NCBI RefSeq assembly: GCF_015461845.1
Contig: NZ_JACOPW010000005.1
Coordinates: 124,001 to 188,000 of the forward strand
Reading direction: 5' to 3'
From: Pseudomonas mucoides
Lineage (GTDB): Bacteria; Pseudomonadota; Gammaproteobacteria; Pseudomonadales; Pseudomonadaceae
Length of the DNA stretch: 64,000 bases
Made by a program: the position numbers and the translations under genes. The notes under the pieces are model-generated. The model was not told the DNA's origin. It was given only the letters and a program-made list of their open reading frames with translations, and made no database searches. Each line of letters begins with the position of its first letter. Position 1 is the first letter of the stretch. Below are positions 25,216-34,917 of the stretch, piece after piece.

Positions 25216-26567
25216 TGGCCAAGCACGAGAGAGGCCTGCGCTTCCAACCCACGGGCGGCAGCAAGGCCCCACAAATCCCGACCGGCAAAAAGCAGCGCTT
25301 GAGCATCGAGCGCCTGGCCAATGACGGTCGCGGTATCGCTTTTTTTGAAGGTCGCACCTGGTTCGTCATCGGCGCATTGGCCGGTGAAGACGTTGAGGCG
25401 CGAGTATTGGGCGCCCACGGCAAAGTGGTCGAGGCGCGCACCGAGCGCGTGTTCCAGGCCAGCGAACTGCGTCGCCCGGCACCGTGCCCGCACGCCGGTC
25501 GCTGTGGCGGCTGCAGCGTGCAACATATGCCTCATTCTGAACAACTCGCCCTGAAACAACGCATGCTTGCCGAGCAACTGTCAAAGGTCGCCGGTGTCGA
25601 ACCGCAAGAGTGGGCAGCGCCGTTGAGCGGTCCGGAATTCGGTTACCGTCGTCGCGCCCGCGTGGCGGTGCGTTGGGACATGAAAGCGAAAAAACTCGAG
25701 GTCGGTTTCCGCGCAGCGGGCAGTCAGGACATCGTCGCGATCAACGAATGCACGGTGCTGGTACAGCCCTTGCAACCGATCATGAGCGGCTTGCCGGAGA
25801 TGCTCCGTCGCTTGAGCAAACCTCAAGCGCTGGGGCATGTGGAATTGTTCAGCGGTTCGTCATTGGCCGTGTTGCTGCGGCACATGGCGCCGTTGTCTGA
25901 CGCCGACATGGCCATCCTCAAGGATTTCTGCGCCGTCCATGAAGCCCAATTGTGGCTGCATGGGGACGGTGAACCGCAACCGGTCGAGGCCGATGCGTCG
26001 CTGGGTTATCGCCTGGAGCAGTGGGACCTGGAACTGGCCTACCGGCCGGGGGATTTCATTCAGGTCAATGCCGGGGTCAACGAAGCGATGATTGCCCAGG
26101 CGCTGGACTGGCTGAAACCGCAAGCGGATGAGCGGGTTCTGGATTTGTTTTGTGGCTTGGGTAACTTTGCATTGCCGCTGGCCAAGGCCGTTCGCGAAGT
26201 GGTCGCGGTGGAAGGTGTGCAGGCCATGGTCGAGCGCGCCGCTGCGAACGCGGCTAGTAATAATCTGCATAACGCGAAGTTTTTTCAGGCCGATTTATCC
26301 CAGCCTTTGTCCGACGCCGAATGGGCGCGCGAAGGCTTTTGTGCGGTACTCTTGGACCCACCGCGTGATGGTGCTTTCGAGGCCGTGCGCAAGCTGGCGT
26401 CCTTGGGCGCCAAGCGGTTGGTGTACGTGTCGTGCAACCCGGCAACGCTGGCGCGCGACACGGTTGAATTGATCAAGCAGGGCTACCGGTTAAAACGTGC
26501 CGGGATTCTCGATATGTTTCCTCAAACGGCACATGTCGAGGCCATGGCGTTATTTGAAGCGAGCTAG
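25215..26567 (+). CDS. rlmD: 23S rRNA (uracil-1939-C5)-methyltransferase RlmD
   Basis: SAM-dependent methyltransferase of 450 residues. It has a TRAM domain at about 15-75, a 4Fe-4S motif (CPHAGRCGGCSVQH) near residue 95, the SAM-binding motif VLDLFCGLGNFALPLA and the catalytic Cys in VYVSCNPATLARD with a downstream Glu (HVEAMALFE). The start is coupled to cysM. Length and motifs are normal. Confidence 0.95.
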   Translation: MAKHERGLRFQPTGGSKAPQIPTGKKQRLSIERLANDGRGIAFFEGRTWFVIGALAGEDVEARVLGAHGKVVEARTERVFQASELRRPAPCPHAGRCGGCSVQHMPHSEQLALKQRMLAEQLSKVAGVEPQEWAAPLSGPEFGYRRRARVAVRWDMKAKKLEVGFRAAGSQDIVAINECTVLVQPLQPIMSGLPEMLRRLSKPQALGHVELFSGSSLAVLLRHMAPLSDADMAILKDFCAVHEAQLWLHGDGEPQPVEADASLGYRLEQWDLELAYRPGDFIQVNAGVNEAMIAQALDWLKPQADERVLDLFCGLGNFALPLAKAVREVVAVEGVQAMVERAAANAASNNLHNAKFFQADLSQPLSDAEWAREGFCAVLLDPPRDGAFEAVRKLASLGAKRLVYVSCNPATLARDTVELIKQGYRLKRAGILDMFPQTAHVEAMALFEAS

Positions 26568-26690
26568 GACGGCTCGTCTGGTCCGACTGTCCCGCCCGTG
26601 CAGCGCTCGCATGAGCCCCGCGAGCGCAAGCGGGCAACGAAGGTCAGCGATTTGACGCATTGAATCTGCGTCGTAGGGAAGGTAAGCAAG

Positions 26691-28934
26691 ATGGTACAGG
26701 TGAGAGCACACCAGCCGATCAATACAGACGGCAGTATCAATCTCGAGGCTTGGCTCGATCATGCGGTCAGTGTCGATCCGGCACTGGATCGCGAAGCCTT
26801 GAAGGAAGCGTGCGAGTTCGCTCGTACGTCTGAACAGCAGGCCAATGCGGCGAAGAATCTCTGGTCCGAAGGGACGTCGAGTTTCCGCACGGGCCTTGAG
26901 ATCGCCGAGATTCTCGCCGACCTCAAACTCGATCAGGATTCACTGGTCGCCGCGATCTTGTACCGTGGCGTGCGCGAAGGGCAGATTCTGTTGCCTGCGA
27001 TCAGCCAGCGCTTCGGCCCGGTGGTGGCCAAGCTTATCGACGGCGTGCAGCGCATGGCGGCGATCAGCGACAGCCTGAGCCCGCGTAAATCCCTGGTGCT
27101 GGGCACTCAGGGCCAGGTCGAAAACCTGCGCAAAATGCTGGTCGCCATGGTCGACGACGTTCGCGTCGCGCTGATCAAACTGGCTGAACGCACCTGCGCG
27201 ATTCGAGCGGTGAAAACCGCTGACGACGAAAAACGCAATCGCGTCGCCCGTGAAGTCTTCGACATCTATGCGCCTCTCGCGCACCGTCTCGGTATCGGTC
27301 ACATCAAGTGGGAACTGGAGGATTTGTCCTTCCGTTACCTTGAGCCTGACCAGTACAAACAGATCGCCAAATTGCTGCATGAACGGCGTCTGGATCGCGA
27401 ACGTTTCATCGCTGACGTGATGAGCCAGCTGAAGAATGAATTGCAGGCCACCGGCGTCGATGCCGACATCAGCGGCCGGGCCAAACACATCTACTCGATC
27501 TGGCGCAAAATGCAGCGCAAGGGTCTGGAATTCAGCCAGATCTACGACGTGCGCGCCGTTCGCGTGCTGGTGCCGGAAATGCGCGATTGTTACACCGCGC
27601 TCGGCATTGTCCACACCCTGTGGCGGCACATTCCCAAAGAATTCGACGACTACATCGCCAACCCGAAAGAGAACGGCTACCGCTCGCTGCACACCGCGGT
27701 GATCGGCCCCGAGGGCAAGGTGCTGGAAGTGCAGATCCGCACCCACGCCATGCACGAGGAAGCCGAGCTGGGCGTGTGTGCGCACTGGCGCTACAAGGGC
27801 ACCGACGTCAAATCCGGCTCCAACCACTACGAAGAGAAAATCTCCTGGCTGCGTCAGGTCCTCGAGTGGCACGAAGAGCTGGGCGATATCGGCGGCCTGG
27901 CGGAACAGTTGCGGGTCGATATCGAGCCGGACCGGGTCTACATCTTCACCCCGGACGGTCACGCCATCGACCTGCCCAAAGGCGCGACGCCGCTGGACTT
28001 TGCGTACCGCGTGCACACCGAAATCGGCCATAACTGCCGTGGCGCGAAGATCAACGGCCGGATCGTGCCGCTCAACTACAGCCTGCAAACCGGTGAACAG
28101 GTCGAGATCATCACCAGCAAGCACGGCACCCCGAGCCGCGACTGGCTGAACCCGAACCTGGGTTACATCACCACCTCGCGGGCACGGGCGAAGATTGTCC
28201 ACTGGTTCAAGTTGCAGGCGCGTGACCAGAACGTCGCGGCCGGTAAAACCCTGCTTGAGCGTGAACTCAATCGTCTGGGCCTGCCGGCGGTGGACTTCGA
28301 CAAGCTGGCCGACAAGGCCAACATGAAGACCGCCGAGGACATGTTCGCGGCCTTGGGCGCCGGAGATCTGCGCCTGGCGCAACTGGTGAACCTGGCGCAG
28401 CAACTGGTCGAGCCGGAACGCGGCAACGAGCAGCTGGAGCTGATCCCGCGTAAAGCCACCGGCTACAAACCGGGCAAGCGTGGCGACATTCAGATCCAGG
28501 GTGTCGGCAATCTGATGACGCAAATGGCCGGCTGCTGCCAGCCGTTGCCGGGGGATGCCATCGTCGGCTACATCACCCAGGGCCGCGGCGTGAGCATTCA
28601 CCGCCAGGACTGCGCCTCGGTGCTGCAACTGGGCGGGCGCGAGCCTGAGCGGATCATCCAGGTCAGCTGGGGCCCGGTGCCGGTGCTCACTTACCCGGTG
28701 GACATCGTCATCCGCGCCTACGACCGCTCCGGCTTGCTGCGTGACGTGTCGCAGGTGCTGCTCAACGAGCGGATCAACGTGCTGGCGGTCAACACCCGCT
28801 CGAACAAAGAGGACAACACCGCGTTGATGTCCCTGACCATCGAGATTCCGGGGCTGGATGCGCTTGGGCGGTTGCTGGGACGGATTTCCCAGTTGCCAAA
28901 CATCATCGAAACCCGCCGTAACCGTACTCCTTGA
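26691..28934 (+). CDS. relA: (p)ppGpp synthetase RelA
   Basis: Ribosome-associated GTP pyrophosphokinase of the stringent response, 747 residues. The N-terminal HD-like domain is degenerate (FDIYAPLAHRLGI region without the full HD set), as in RelA rather than SpoT. The synthetase domain follows (YDVRAVRVLV, NPKENGYRSLHTAV, QIRTHAMHEEAELG), then TGS (VYIFTPDGHAIDLPKG), a zinc-finger/helical region with AGCCQPLPGD, and a C-terminal ACT domain. There is no close neighbour upstream; mazG lies downstream beyond a REP pair. Confidence 0.95.
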   Translation: MVQVRAHQPINTDGSINLEAWLDHAVSVDPALDREALKEACEFARTSEQQANAAKNLWSEGTSSFRTGLEIAEILADLKLDQDSLVAAILYRGVREGQILLPAISQRFGPVVAKLIDGVQRMAAISDSLSPRKSLVLGTQGQVENLRKMLVAMVDDVRVALIKLAERTCAIRAVKTADDEKRNRVAREVFDIYAPLAHRLGIGHIKWELEDLSFRYLEPDQYKQIAKLLHERRLDRERFIADVMSQLKNELQATGVDADISGRAKHIYSIWRKMQRKGLEFSQIYDVRAVRVLVPEMRDCYTALGIVHTLWRHIPKEFDDYIANPKENGYRSLHTAVIGPEGKVLEVQIRTHAMHEEAELGVCAHWRYKGTDVKSGSNHYEEKISWLRQVLEWHEELGDIGGLAEQLRVDIEPDRVYIFTPDGHAIDLPKGATPLDFAYRVHTEIGHNCRGAKINGRIVPLNYSLQTGEQVEIITSKHGTPSRDWLNPNLGYITTSRARAKIVHWFKLQARDQNVAAGKTLLERELNRLGLPAVDFDKLADKANMKTAEDMFAALGAGDLRLAQLVNLAQQLVEPERGNEQLELIPRKATGYKPGKRGDIQIQGVGNLMTQMAGCCQPLPGDAIVGYITQGRGVSIHRQDCASVLQLGGREPERIIQVSWGPVPVLTYPVDIVIRAYDRSGLLRDVSQVLLNERINVLAVNTRSNKEDNTALMSLTIEIPGLDALGRLLGRISQLPNIIETRRNRTP

Positions 28935-28943
28935 GATGATCAA

Positions 28944-29034
28944 TGTAGGAGTGAGCCTGCTCGCGATAGCGGTGTATCCGTCACGATTAATGCCGACTGA
29001 CACGCCCCCATCGCGAGCAGGCTCACTCCTGCAA
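28944..29034. repeat. REP inverted pair between relA and mazG
   Basis: GTAGGAGTGAGCCTGCTCGC and GCGAGCAGGCTCACTCCTGC face each other in the relA-mazG gap and may shape differential expression of an otherwise co-directional pair. Confidence 0.9.
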
Positions 29035-29056
29035 GGGTTTGTGTAGAGACTGATTG

Positions 29057-29890
29057 ATGTATTCACTCGAAGACTTATTGCACTTGATGAACCGTCTGCG
29101 CGACCCGCAGTTCGGTTGCCCGTGGGACATCAAGCAAACCTACGCCACCATCGTCCCGCACACCCTTGAGGAAGCCTATGAAGTCGCTGACGCCATCGAG
29201 CGCGGCGACTTCGATCATTTGCAGGGCGAGTTGGGGGATTTGCTGTTTCAGGTGGTTTATTACAGCCAGCTGGCCCGGGAAGAAGGGCGCTTCGAGTTTG
29301 CCGGTGTGATCGACAGCATCACCCGCAAGCTGATCCGTCGCCATCCTCATGTGTTCCCCACCGGTGATCTGTACGCGCCCATGGACATCCCGCGCCTGAG
29401 TGAAGAACAGGTCAAGCAGCGCTGGGAAGAGATCAAGGCCGAGGAGCGCGCCGAGAAGTCTGCCGCGCCGCAACAACTGTCCTTGCTCGACGATGTGCCT
29501 GCTGCGCTGCCGGCGTTGTCTCGTTCGGCCAAGTTGCAGAAGCGCGCCGGGCAGGTCGGTTTCGACTGGCCGGACGCCTTGCCGGTGCTGGACAAGGTTC
29601 GTGAAGAGCTTGATGAAGTGCTCGAAGCGATGGCCGACAATGACTCGGCGGCGATTGCCGATGAAGTCGGTGATCTGCTGTTTTCCGTGGTCAATCTGGC
29701 GCGTCATCTCAAGGTTGATCCGGAAACCGCGCTGCGTGGCGCCAACAGCAAATTCGAAAGACGCTTCCGTTTTATCGAACAGGCATTGCGCGACACCCAC
29801 CGTCCCATAGAAGATTGCACCCTCGAAGAGTTGGACGCCTTGTGGGGCGAAGCCAAACGTCAGGAAAAGAATTTGACCAGCTGCGGTTGA
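29057..29890 (+). CDS. mazG: nucleoside triphosphate pyrophosphohydrolase MazG
   Basis: Hydrolyses dNTPs and NTPs to the monophosphate and pyrophosphate. It has 277 residues with two MazG repeats: the N-terminal one with EEAYEVADAIE and ELGDLLFQVV, and the C-terminal one with EELDEVLEAMAD and EVGDLLFSVV. These carry the magnesium-binding EExxE and ExxD sets. The ATG at 29057 follows a TTG and has a weak ribosome site. It is linked to relA, as in E. coli, where MazG affects ppGpp levels. Confidence 0.95.
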   Translation: MYSLEDLLHLMNRLRDPQFGCPWDIKQTYATIVPHTLEEAYEVADAIERGDFDHLQGELGDLLFQVVYYSQLAREEGRFEFAGVIDSITRKLIRRHPHVFPTGDLYAPMDIPRLSEEQVKQRWEEIKAEERAEKSAAPQQLSLLDDVPAALPALSRSAKLQKRAGQVGFDWPDALPVLDKVREELDEVLEAMADNDSAAIADEVGDLLFSVVNLARHLKVDPETALRGANSKFERRFRFIEQALRDTHRPIEDCTLEELDALWGEAKRQEKNLTSCG

Positions 29891-29918
29891 GCAGTTGCCT
29901 AAGTGAGAAACAAGCACC

Positions 29919-30461
29919 ATGAGCATTTCCCTTCGCGACCAGTTGCTCAAAGCAGGGCTGGTCAACCAGAAGCAGGCCAAACAGGTCGGCAAAGAGAAGC
30001 AGAAACAACAGCGCCTGGCCCACAAAGGCCATATCGAGCTGGATGACTCGCAGCAGCGTGCGGCGCAGGAAGCGAAGGCCGAGAAGGTCAAGCGCGACCA
30101 GGAGCTGAACCGTCAGCAGCAGGAAAAAGTCGAGGCCAAGGCCCGCGCCGCGCAGATCAAGCAATTGATCGAAGTCTCGCGTCTGCCGAAGCTGACCACC
30201 GAGGACTACTACAACTTCGTTGATGACAAAAAGGTCAAGCGCCTCTGCGTCAACACGCTGATGCGTAATCAGCTCAGCAATGGCTTCCTGGCCATCGTGC
30301 ACCACGCCGGCGGTTATGAAGTGATCCCGCGTGAAGCGGCGCTGAAGATCCAGGAGCGTGATCCACAACGCATCGTGCAGATGAACGTGAAGACTGAAGA
30401 AGTGGCCGCCGAGGACGATCCGTACGCCGCCTACCAGATTCCGGATGATCTGATGTGGTAA
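29919..30461 (+). CDS. DUF2058 family protein (YaiL-like)
   Basis: A 180-residue cytoplasmic protein with a highly charged, coiled-coil-like N-terminus (KQAKQVGKEKQKQQRLAHKG) and a compact C-terminal part (HHAGGYEVIPREAALKIQER). This is the DUF2058/YaiL layout. It follows mazG by 28 bases and may share its transcript. A strong terminator follows. Function is unknown, though nucleic-acid or ribosome binding would fit the basic N-terminus. Confidence 0.88.
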   Translation: MSISLRDQLLKAGLVNQKQAKQVGKEKQKQQRLAHKGHIELDDSQQRAAQEAKAEKVKRDQELNRQQQEKVEAKARAAQIKQLIEVSRLPKLTTEDYYNFVDDKKVKRLCVNTLMRNQLSNGFLAIVHHAGGYEVIPREAALKIQERDPQRIVQMNVKTEEVAAEDDPYAAYQIPDDLMW

Positions 30462-30481
30462 GCCGTTAGAGGTTGCAACAA

Positions 30482-30516
30482 CGACAAACCCCGCTCATGG
30501 CGGGGTTTGTCGTTTT
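30482..30516 (+). terminator. terminator after the mazG-DUF2058 unit
   Basis: CGACAAACCCCGC, a TCAT loop and GGCGGGGTTTGTCG followed by TTTT. Confidence 0.9.
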
Positions 30517-30531
30517 CAATGCTGTAGTTGC

Positions 30532-30720
30532 TCAAGCGGAGCGCAACGCCCTTTGCTGCTCCAGTGTTTCCAGTTCGGTTTTGTAGTTGTGCGCGTCAGT
30601 CTCGGAGTGAAACATCCCCACCAGCAGGTCTTGTTGGTGGACATCCCAAATGCGGATACCAGCGGCTACACCCTCATGGGATTTATGTGAATCGTCGCGT
30701 TCAGTTACTTTTACAGTCAT
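30532..30720 (-). CDS. small hypothetical protein
   Basis: A 62-residue soluble polypeptide (MTVKVTERDDSHKSHEGV start, ends LETLEQQRALRSA) with GGAG eight bases before the ATG. Charged N-terminus, a WDVHQQDLLVGMF beta-type centre and a helical C-terminus suggest a folded small protein. I recognise no family. It is convergent with the DUF2058 gene. The 300 bases beyond it (30721-31020) hold only the fabB terminator. Confidence 0.65.
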   Translation of the reverse strand: MTVKVTERDDSHKSHEGVAAGIRIWDVHQQDLLVGMFHSETDAHNYKTELETLEQQRALRSA

Positions 30721-30960
30721 CTGCTAGCTCCAATCTCAATTATCTGCACCAAGGCGTGTGCAGGTCTTTGTTATACGTTTTGTTAGCTTGCTAAGTAAAC
30801 GTTCGGGATTGGTAACGGACAATTGCCGATTCTGCAAAAGTCCTGCAGCCCGCGTAACGCGCGACATTCGGTCGCAGGGCGTTGAGTTTTATGACAAAAG
30901 CTTCATGTTCATGAATAACCAAGCTGCTACAGGAACTGCGGTGCATTCACTTTATTAGGG

Positions 30961-31000
30961 CACAAAAAAAACGCCCCGAACCAGTCGGGGCGTTTTTGTG
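30961..31000 (-). terminator. terminator of fabAB
   Basis: CACAAAAACGCCCCGA-type arms pair around ACCAG with A- and T-runs on both sides, 20 bases beyond the fabB stop. It can act in both directions. Confidence 0.92.
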
Positions 31001-31020
31001 TGCAGCGAAACGGCGAGGTA

Positions 31021-32241
31021 TTACTTACCTGCCCAACGCTTCAGTACCAGCGTGGCGTTGGTGCCACCGAAACCGAAGCTGTTGCTCATCACGGTGTTGA
31101 TGGTGGCATTTTCGCGCGTCTTGGTCAGGATTGGCATGTCTGCCACTTCCGGGTCCAGTTCTTCGATGTTGGCGGAACCGGCCATGAAGTTGCCTTCCAT
31201 CATCAGCATGCAGTAGATCGCTTCGTGAACGCCGGCGGCGCCCAGGGAGTGACCCGACAGGCTCTTGGTGGAGCTGATGGCCGGAGCCTTGTCGCCGAAC
31301 ACTTCACGCACACCTTTCATTTCCGCGACGTCGCCGACCGGAGTCGAGGTGCCGTGGGTGTTCAGGTAGTCGATCGGAGCGTCAACGGTGGACATGGCCA
31401 TCTGCATGCAGCGGATGGCGCCTTCGCCGCTTGGGGCGACCATGTCGTAGCCGTCGGAAGTCGCGCCGTAGCCAACGATTTCCGCGTAGATCTTCGCGCC
31501 GCGGGCCAGAGCGTGTTCCAGCTCTTCGACCACGACCATGCCGCCACCGCCGGCGATGACGAAACCGTCACGCTTGGCGTCGTAGGCACGGGAAGCTTTT
31601 TCCGGGGTTTCGTTGTACTGGCTGGACAGTGCGCCCATGGCGTCGAACAGGAACGACTGGCTCCAATGCTCTTCTTCGCCGCCGCCAGCGAACACGACGT
31701 CCTGCTTGCCCATCTGGATCTGTTCCATGGCGTTGCCGATGCAGTGAGCACTGGTGGCGCAGGCAGAAGCGATGGAGTAGTTCAGGCCCTTGATCTTGAA
31801 CGGGGTGGCCAGGCAAGCGGAAACGGTGCTGCTCATGGTCCGCGTTACACGGTACGGGCCAACGCGCTTCACGCCTTTCTCGCGCAGGATGTCCAGCGCT
31901 TCCATCTGGTTCAGCGTGGAGGCGCCACCGGAACCGGCGATCAGGCCGGTACGCGGGTTGGAGACTTGCTCATCGGTCAGACCGGAGTCGGTGATGGCGT
32001 CTTTCATGGCCAGGTAGGCGTAAGCCGCCGCGTGGCCAACGAAGCGATAGATCTTGCGATCGATCAGTTCTTCGAGGGGAAGGTCGATGGAGCCGGAAAC
32101 CTGGCTACGCAGACCCATTTCGGCATATTCCGGGTTGAACCGGATGCCAGGGCGACTTGCACGCAGGTTAGCGGAGACGGTCTCTTTGTCATTGCCCAGG
32201 CACGAAACGATGCCCAGACCAGTGATAACGACGCGGCGCAT
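31021..32241 (-). CDS. fabB: 3-oxoacyl-ACP synthase I FabB
   Basis: Condensing enzyme that elongates cis-3-decenoyl-ACP, needed for unsaturated fatty acids. It has 406 residues with Cys161 (SACATSAHC), His296 (NTHGTSTPVGD), Lys326 and His331 (SLSGHSLGAAG). The glycine-rich C-terminal NSFGFGGTNA is intact. It lies 11 bases after fabA, forming the usual fabAB operon. Confidence 0.96.
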   Translation of the reverse strand: MRRVVITGLGIVSCLGNDKETVSANLRASRPGIRFNPEYAEMGLRSQVSGSIDLPLEELIDRKIYRFVGHAAAYAYLAMKDAITDSGLTDEQVSNPRTGLIAGSGGASTLNQMEALDILREKGVKRVGPYRVTRTMSSTVSACLATPFKIKGLNYSIASACATSAHCIGNAMEQIQMGKQDVVFAGGGEEEHWSQSFLFDAMGALSSQYNETPEKASRAYDAKRDGFVIAGGGGMVVVEELEHALARGAKIYAEIVGYGATSDGYDMVAPSGEGAIRCMQMAMSTVDAPIDYLNTHGTSTPVGDVAEMKGVREVFGDKAPAISSTKSLSGHSLGAAGVHEAIYCMLMMEGNFMAGSANIEELDPEVADMPILTKTRENATINTVMSNSFGFGGTNATLVLKRWAGK

Positions 32242-32252
32242 GCGGATAACCC

Positions 32253-32768
32253 TTAGAAGTTGTCAGTGGAGGTGAAAACGCCGACCCGAAGGCCTTCGGC
32301 GGTGTAGATCTCGCGGCCGTCGACGCTGACCGAACCGTCGGCAATGGCCAGGTTCAGTTTGCCTTTCAACACGCGCTTGATCTGAATGTTATAGGTGACT
32401 TTTTTGGCGGTCGGCAGGACCTGGCCGAAGAATTTCACTTCGCCCGAACCCAGCGCACGGCCACGGCCCGGCAGGCCTTGCCAGCCAAGGAAGAAGCCGA
32501 CCAGTTGCCACATGGCGTCAAGGCCCAGGCAGCCCGGCATCACCGGATCACCTTCGAAGTGGCAGGCGAAAAACCACAGGTCCGGAGTGATATCCAGCTC
32601 GGCGACCAATTCACCTTTGCCGTACTTGCCACCCTCGGCACTGATATGGGTGATGCGATCCACCATCAGCATGTTCGGGGCGGGCAGTTGTGCGTTACCT
32701 GGGCCGAACAGCTCACCGCGACTGCAGCGCAGCAGGTCTTCCCGAGTAAAGGCGTTTTGTTGGGTCAT
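32253..32768 (-). CDS. fabA: 3-hydroxydecanoyl-ACP dehydratase/isomerase FabA
   Basis: Dehydrates 3-hydroxyacyl-ACP and isomerises trans-2 to cis-3-decenoyl-ACP, starting anaerobic-type unsaturated fatty acid synthesis. It has 171 residues with catalytic His70 (CHFEGDPVMPG) and Asp84 (LGLDAMWQ). GAGGAGCTC precedes the ATG. The 247 bases upstream hold the operon promoter and a candidate operator at 32899-32918. Confidence 0.96.
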   Translation of the reverse strand: MTQQNAFTREDLLRCSRGELFGPGNAQLPAPNMLMVDRITHISAEGGKYGKGELVAELDITPDLWFFACHFEGDPVMPGCLGLDAMWQLVGFFLGWQGLPGRGRALGSGEVKFFGQVLPTAKKVTYNIQIKRVLKGKLNLAIADGSVSVDGREIYTAEGLRVGVFTSTDNF

Positions 32769-32898
32769 GCGAGCTCCTCAATAGTCCCATGCGGCAGGGT
32801 GGGGCAAATCTCCCGGCCGATCGAGGCGTTCATGCCTCGAGTCAGCAGCCTACTCATAGACTATTGCGTTGTGGTGAAAGTCACAGCACCAAGGACAT

Positions 32899-32918
32899 GA
32901 ATGTACACTTGTGCACTG
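32899..32918 (-). promoter_or_regulatory. imperfect palindrome upstream of fabA (DesT-type operator candidate)
   Basis: AGTGCAC and GTGTACA half-sites (minus-strand reading AGTGCACAAGTGTACATT) form an imperfect dyad about 135 bases before fabA. In P. aeruginosa DesT, a TetR regulator, binds a dyad before fabAB; this resemblance is only in shape. Confidence 0.35.
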
Positions 32919-33015
32919 AAATTATTATTCAAGCCCCTTTTCGGGCCTGTTCGGGTGCCTAAGACTGCCGCACTTTCGCCTTTCACGCCAGTCGCAGATG
33001 GTCGAAAGGCCTGTA

Positions 33016-34917
33016 CTACTGCACCCAGCGCTGCAGAATTTGCTGCAAATCCGTTCGTTTGAAGGGCTTGGCCAAGTAATCGTTCATGCCCGCCGACAAA
33101 CAGGCTTCGCGATCGCCCTGCAGCGCATTGGCGGTCAAGGCGATGATCGGCAAGTCCGCACAGCCGGGCAATTGGCGAATCTGTCGGGTCGCTTCATAGC
33201 CGTCGATGATCGGCAGTCGGCAGTCCATCAGGATCGCTTCAAAAATCAGGCTTTCGGCGCTACGCACGGCCTGCGCGCCGTCGGTGGCGACGCTGACAGT
33301 AAAGCCCAGGCTGCGCAACATTGCTTCGATCACGGTCTGATTGACCGGGTTGTCTTCGACCAGCAACACGTTATGCCCCGCGCCATCCTCATTGCCGGTC
33401 TGCGCCCTCGGGGCCAGCACCGGAAGCGTCTGTTTATAGAGAGCCAGCGGGATTTCCAGGGTAAACACCGAGCCCTGGCCTTCTTCGCTCTGCGCCCGCA
33501 AGGTGCCGCCCATGCGTTCAGCCAACGTGCGGGCAATCGGCAGCCCCAGGCCGGTGCCCCCGTAGCGTCGTGAGATGGAACTGTCGGCCTGCTGGAAGGC
33601 ATTGAACATCAGCTCCAGGCTTTCAGCGCAAATGCCAATGCCGCTGTCGCGCACGGTGCAGGTGAACCACAGCAGTTCGTGATCCAGCGATTGCCACTGC
33701 GGTTCGATGCTGACGCGGCCATGCTCGGTGAACTTCAAGGCATTGCCGACCAGGTTGACCAGAATCTGCCGGATGCGTGTCGGATCGCCTTGAACCTGGA
33801 GGGCGCGCATGTCGTCGGGGATCAGCAACTGCAGATCGAGCCCGCGTTGCGCCGCGCTGTGCTGGAACGATTGGGCGCAACTGACGATCAGGTCCGCGAG
33901 ATTGAACGGGATGTGCTCGAGTTCCAGTTCCGAACGCTCGATGCGCGAGAAGTCGAGAATGTCGTTGATGACCTTGAGCAGGTGTTCGGTGGACTCCGAG
34001 GCCAGTGCCGCGTATTCGACCTGCTCTTCGGTCATGTCGGTGGTTTCGAGCAATTGCAGCATGCCGAGTACGCCATTCATCGGCGTGCGCAGTTCATGGC
34101 TCATCATCGCCAGGAAATCAGACTTGGCATTGTTGGCCTTTTCCGCTTCCTCGCGTGTCTGGATCAACTGCGCCATCGCCTGATGCTGTTCGCGACTGGC
34201 TTGTTCGAGGCCGCTGGCGAGGTTGTTGATGTGTTGCGACAGCGCGCCCAGCTCGGTGTCGTCGACAATCGGCAAGGGGCGTGTGTAATCGCCTTCCTGG
34301 ATGGCCTTCACCGCGTTGCCAATGTCGCGAATCGGTTGCGACAGGCTGCCCGCCAGGCGCCGTGCCACCAGAAAGGTAAACAGCAGGGCGAACAGGGCGA
34401 GGATCGCGGCTTTCAACAGGATTTCCTGCTGACGCTGGTTGAAGGCGTCATTCGACAGACCGACGATCACCCGGCCCAGATAGTCCTCGGAGGGGCCGGT
34501 GCTCGAGGCTTTGGAGCCCTGGAAAAAATCATTGTTGAGCGCGATCCGCTGCAACCGCACCGGTGCCTGGAACACTTCAACCTGCTGCGAGCGTCGGTGG
34601 GTTTCCGAGGGTTGCTCGACGTACACCAGAATCCGGTTGGCGTTGTCCTGGACCTCCAGGAAACGCACGTTCGGCGTGGCGAGTGTCGCCTTGAGCAAGC
34701 TTTCGAGCACCTCGTTGTTACCCGAAATCACCCCGTATTCGGTGGCGGGAGCCAATTGGTTGGCGATCAACTGCCCGGTGTGATTGAGCTCCTGACGCAG
34801 GTCCTGAATCCGTACGAACGTAAAAAAACTGATCAGCACCAATGTCAGCAACAGGGCCGGGCCAAGGCTGATCATTTGGGTGCGGGTATTGATGTCCCAA
34901 GGGCGTCGGAAGGTCAT
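33016..34917 (-). CDS. hybrid sensor histidine kinase, PA1611-like
   Basis: A 633-residue membrane kinase. Membrane segments near 18-35 and 168-185 enclose a periplasmic sensor. HAMP follows, then the H-box MSHELRTPMNG, ATPase boxes (NLVGNALKFTEHG, GGTGLGLPIA) and a C-terminal receiver (AILMDCRLPIIDG). It has no HPt domain of its own. Its place beside fabAB and the gpsA block equals PA1611, a P. aeruginosa kinase reported to interact with RetS and to act through HptB. It overlaps the upstream substrate-binding gene by four bases (ATGA). Confidence 0.88.
   Translation of the reverse strand: MTFRRPWDINTRTQMISLGPALLLTLVLISFFTFVRIQDLRQELNHTGQLIANQLAPATEYGVISGNNEVLESLLKATLATPNVRFLEVQDNANRILVYVEQPSETHRRSQQVEVFQAPVRLQRIALNNDFFQGSKASSTGPSEDYLGRVIVGLSNDAFNQRQQEILLKAAILALFALLFTFLVARRLAGSLSQPIRDIGNAVKAIQEGDYTRPLPIVDDTELGALSQHINNLASGLEQASREQHQAMAQLIQTREEAEKANNAKSDFLAMMSHELRTPMNGVLGMLQLLETTDMTEEQVEYAALASESTEHLLKVINDILDFSRIERSELELEHIPFNLADLIVSCAQSFQHSAAQRGLDLQLLIPDDMRALQVQGDPTRIRQILVNLVGNALKFTEHGRVSIEPQWQSLDHELLWFTCTVRDSGIGICAESLELMFNAFQQADSSISRRYGGTGLGLPIARTLAERMGGTLRAQSEEGQGSVFTLEIPLALYKQTLPVLAPRAQTGNEDGAGHNVLLVEDNPVNQTVIEAMLRSLGFTVSVATDGAQAVRSAESLIFEAILMDCRLPIIDGYEATRQIRQLPGCADLPIIALTANALQGDREACLSAGMNDYLAKPFKRTDLQQILQRWVQ

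Noticed and set aside
26940..29066. 708-codon minus-strand frame opposite relA
   Set aside because: Shadow of relA; composition is unlike a folded protein and it has no family match.
30758..30958. 66-codon plus-strand frame between the small hypothetical gene and fabB
   Set aside because: No ribosome site and no similarity; the gap is better read as non-coding.
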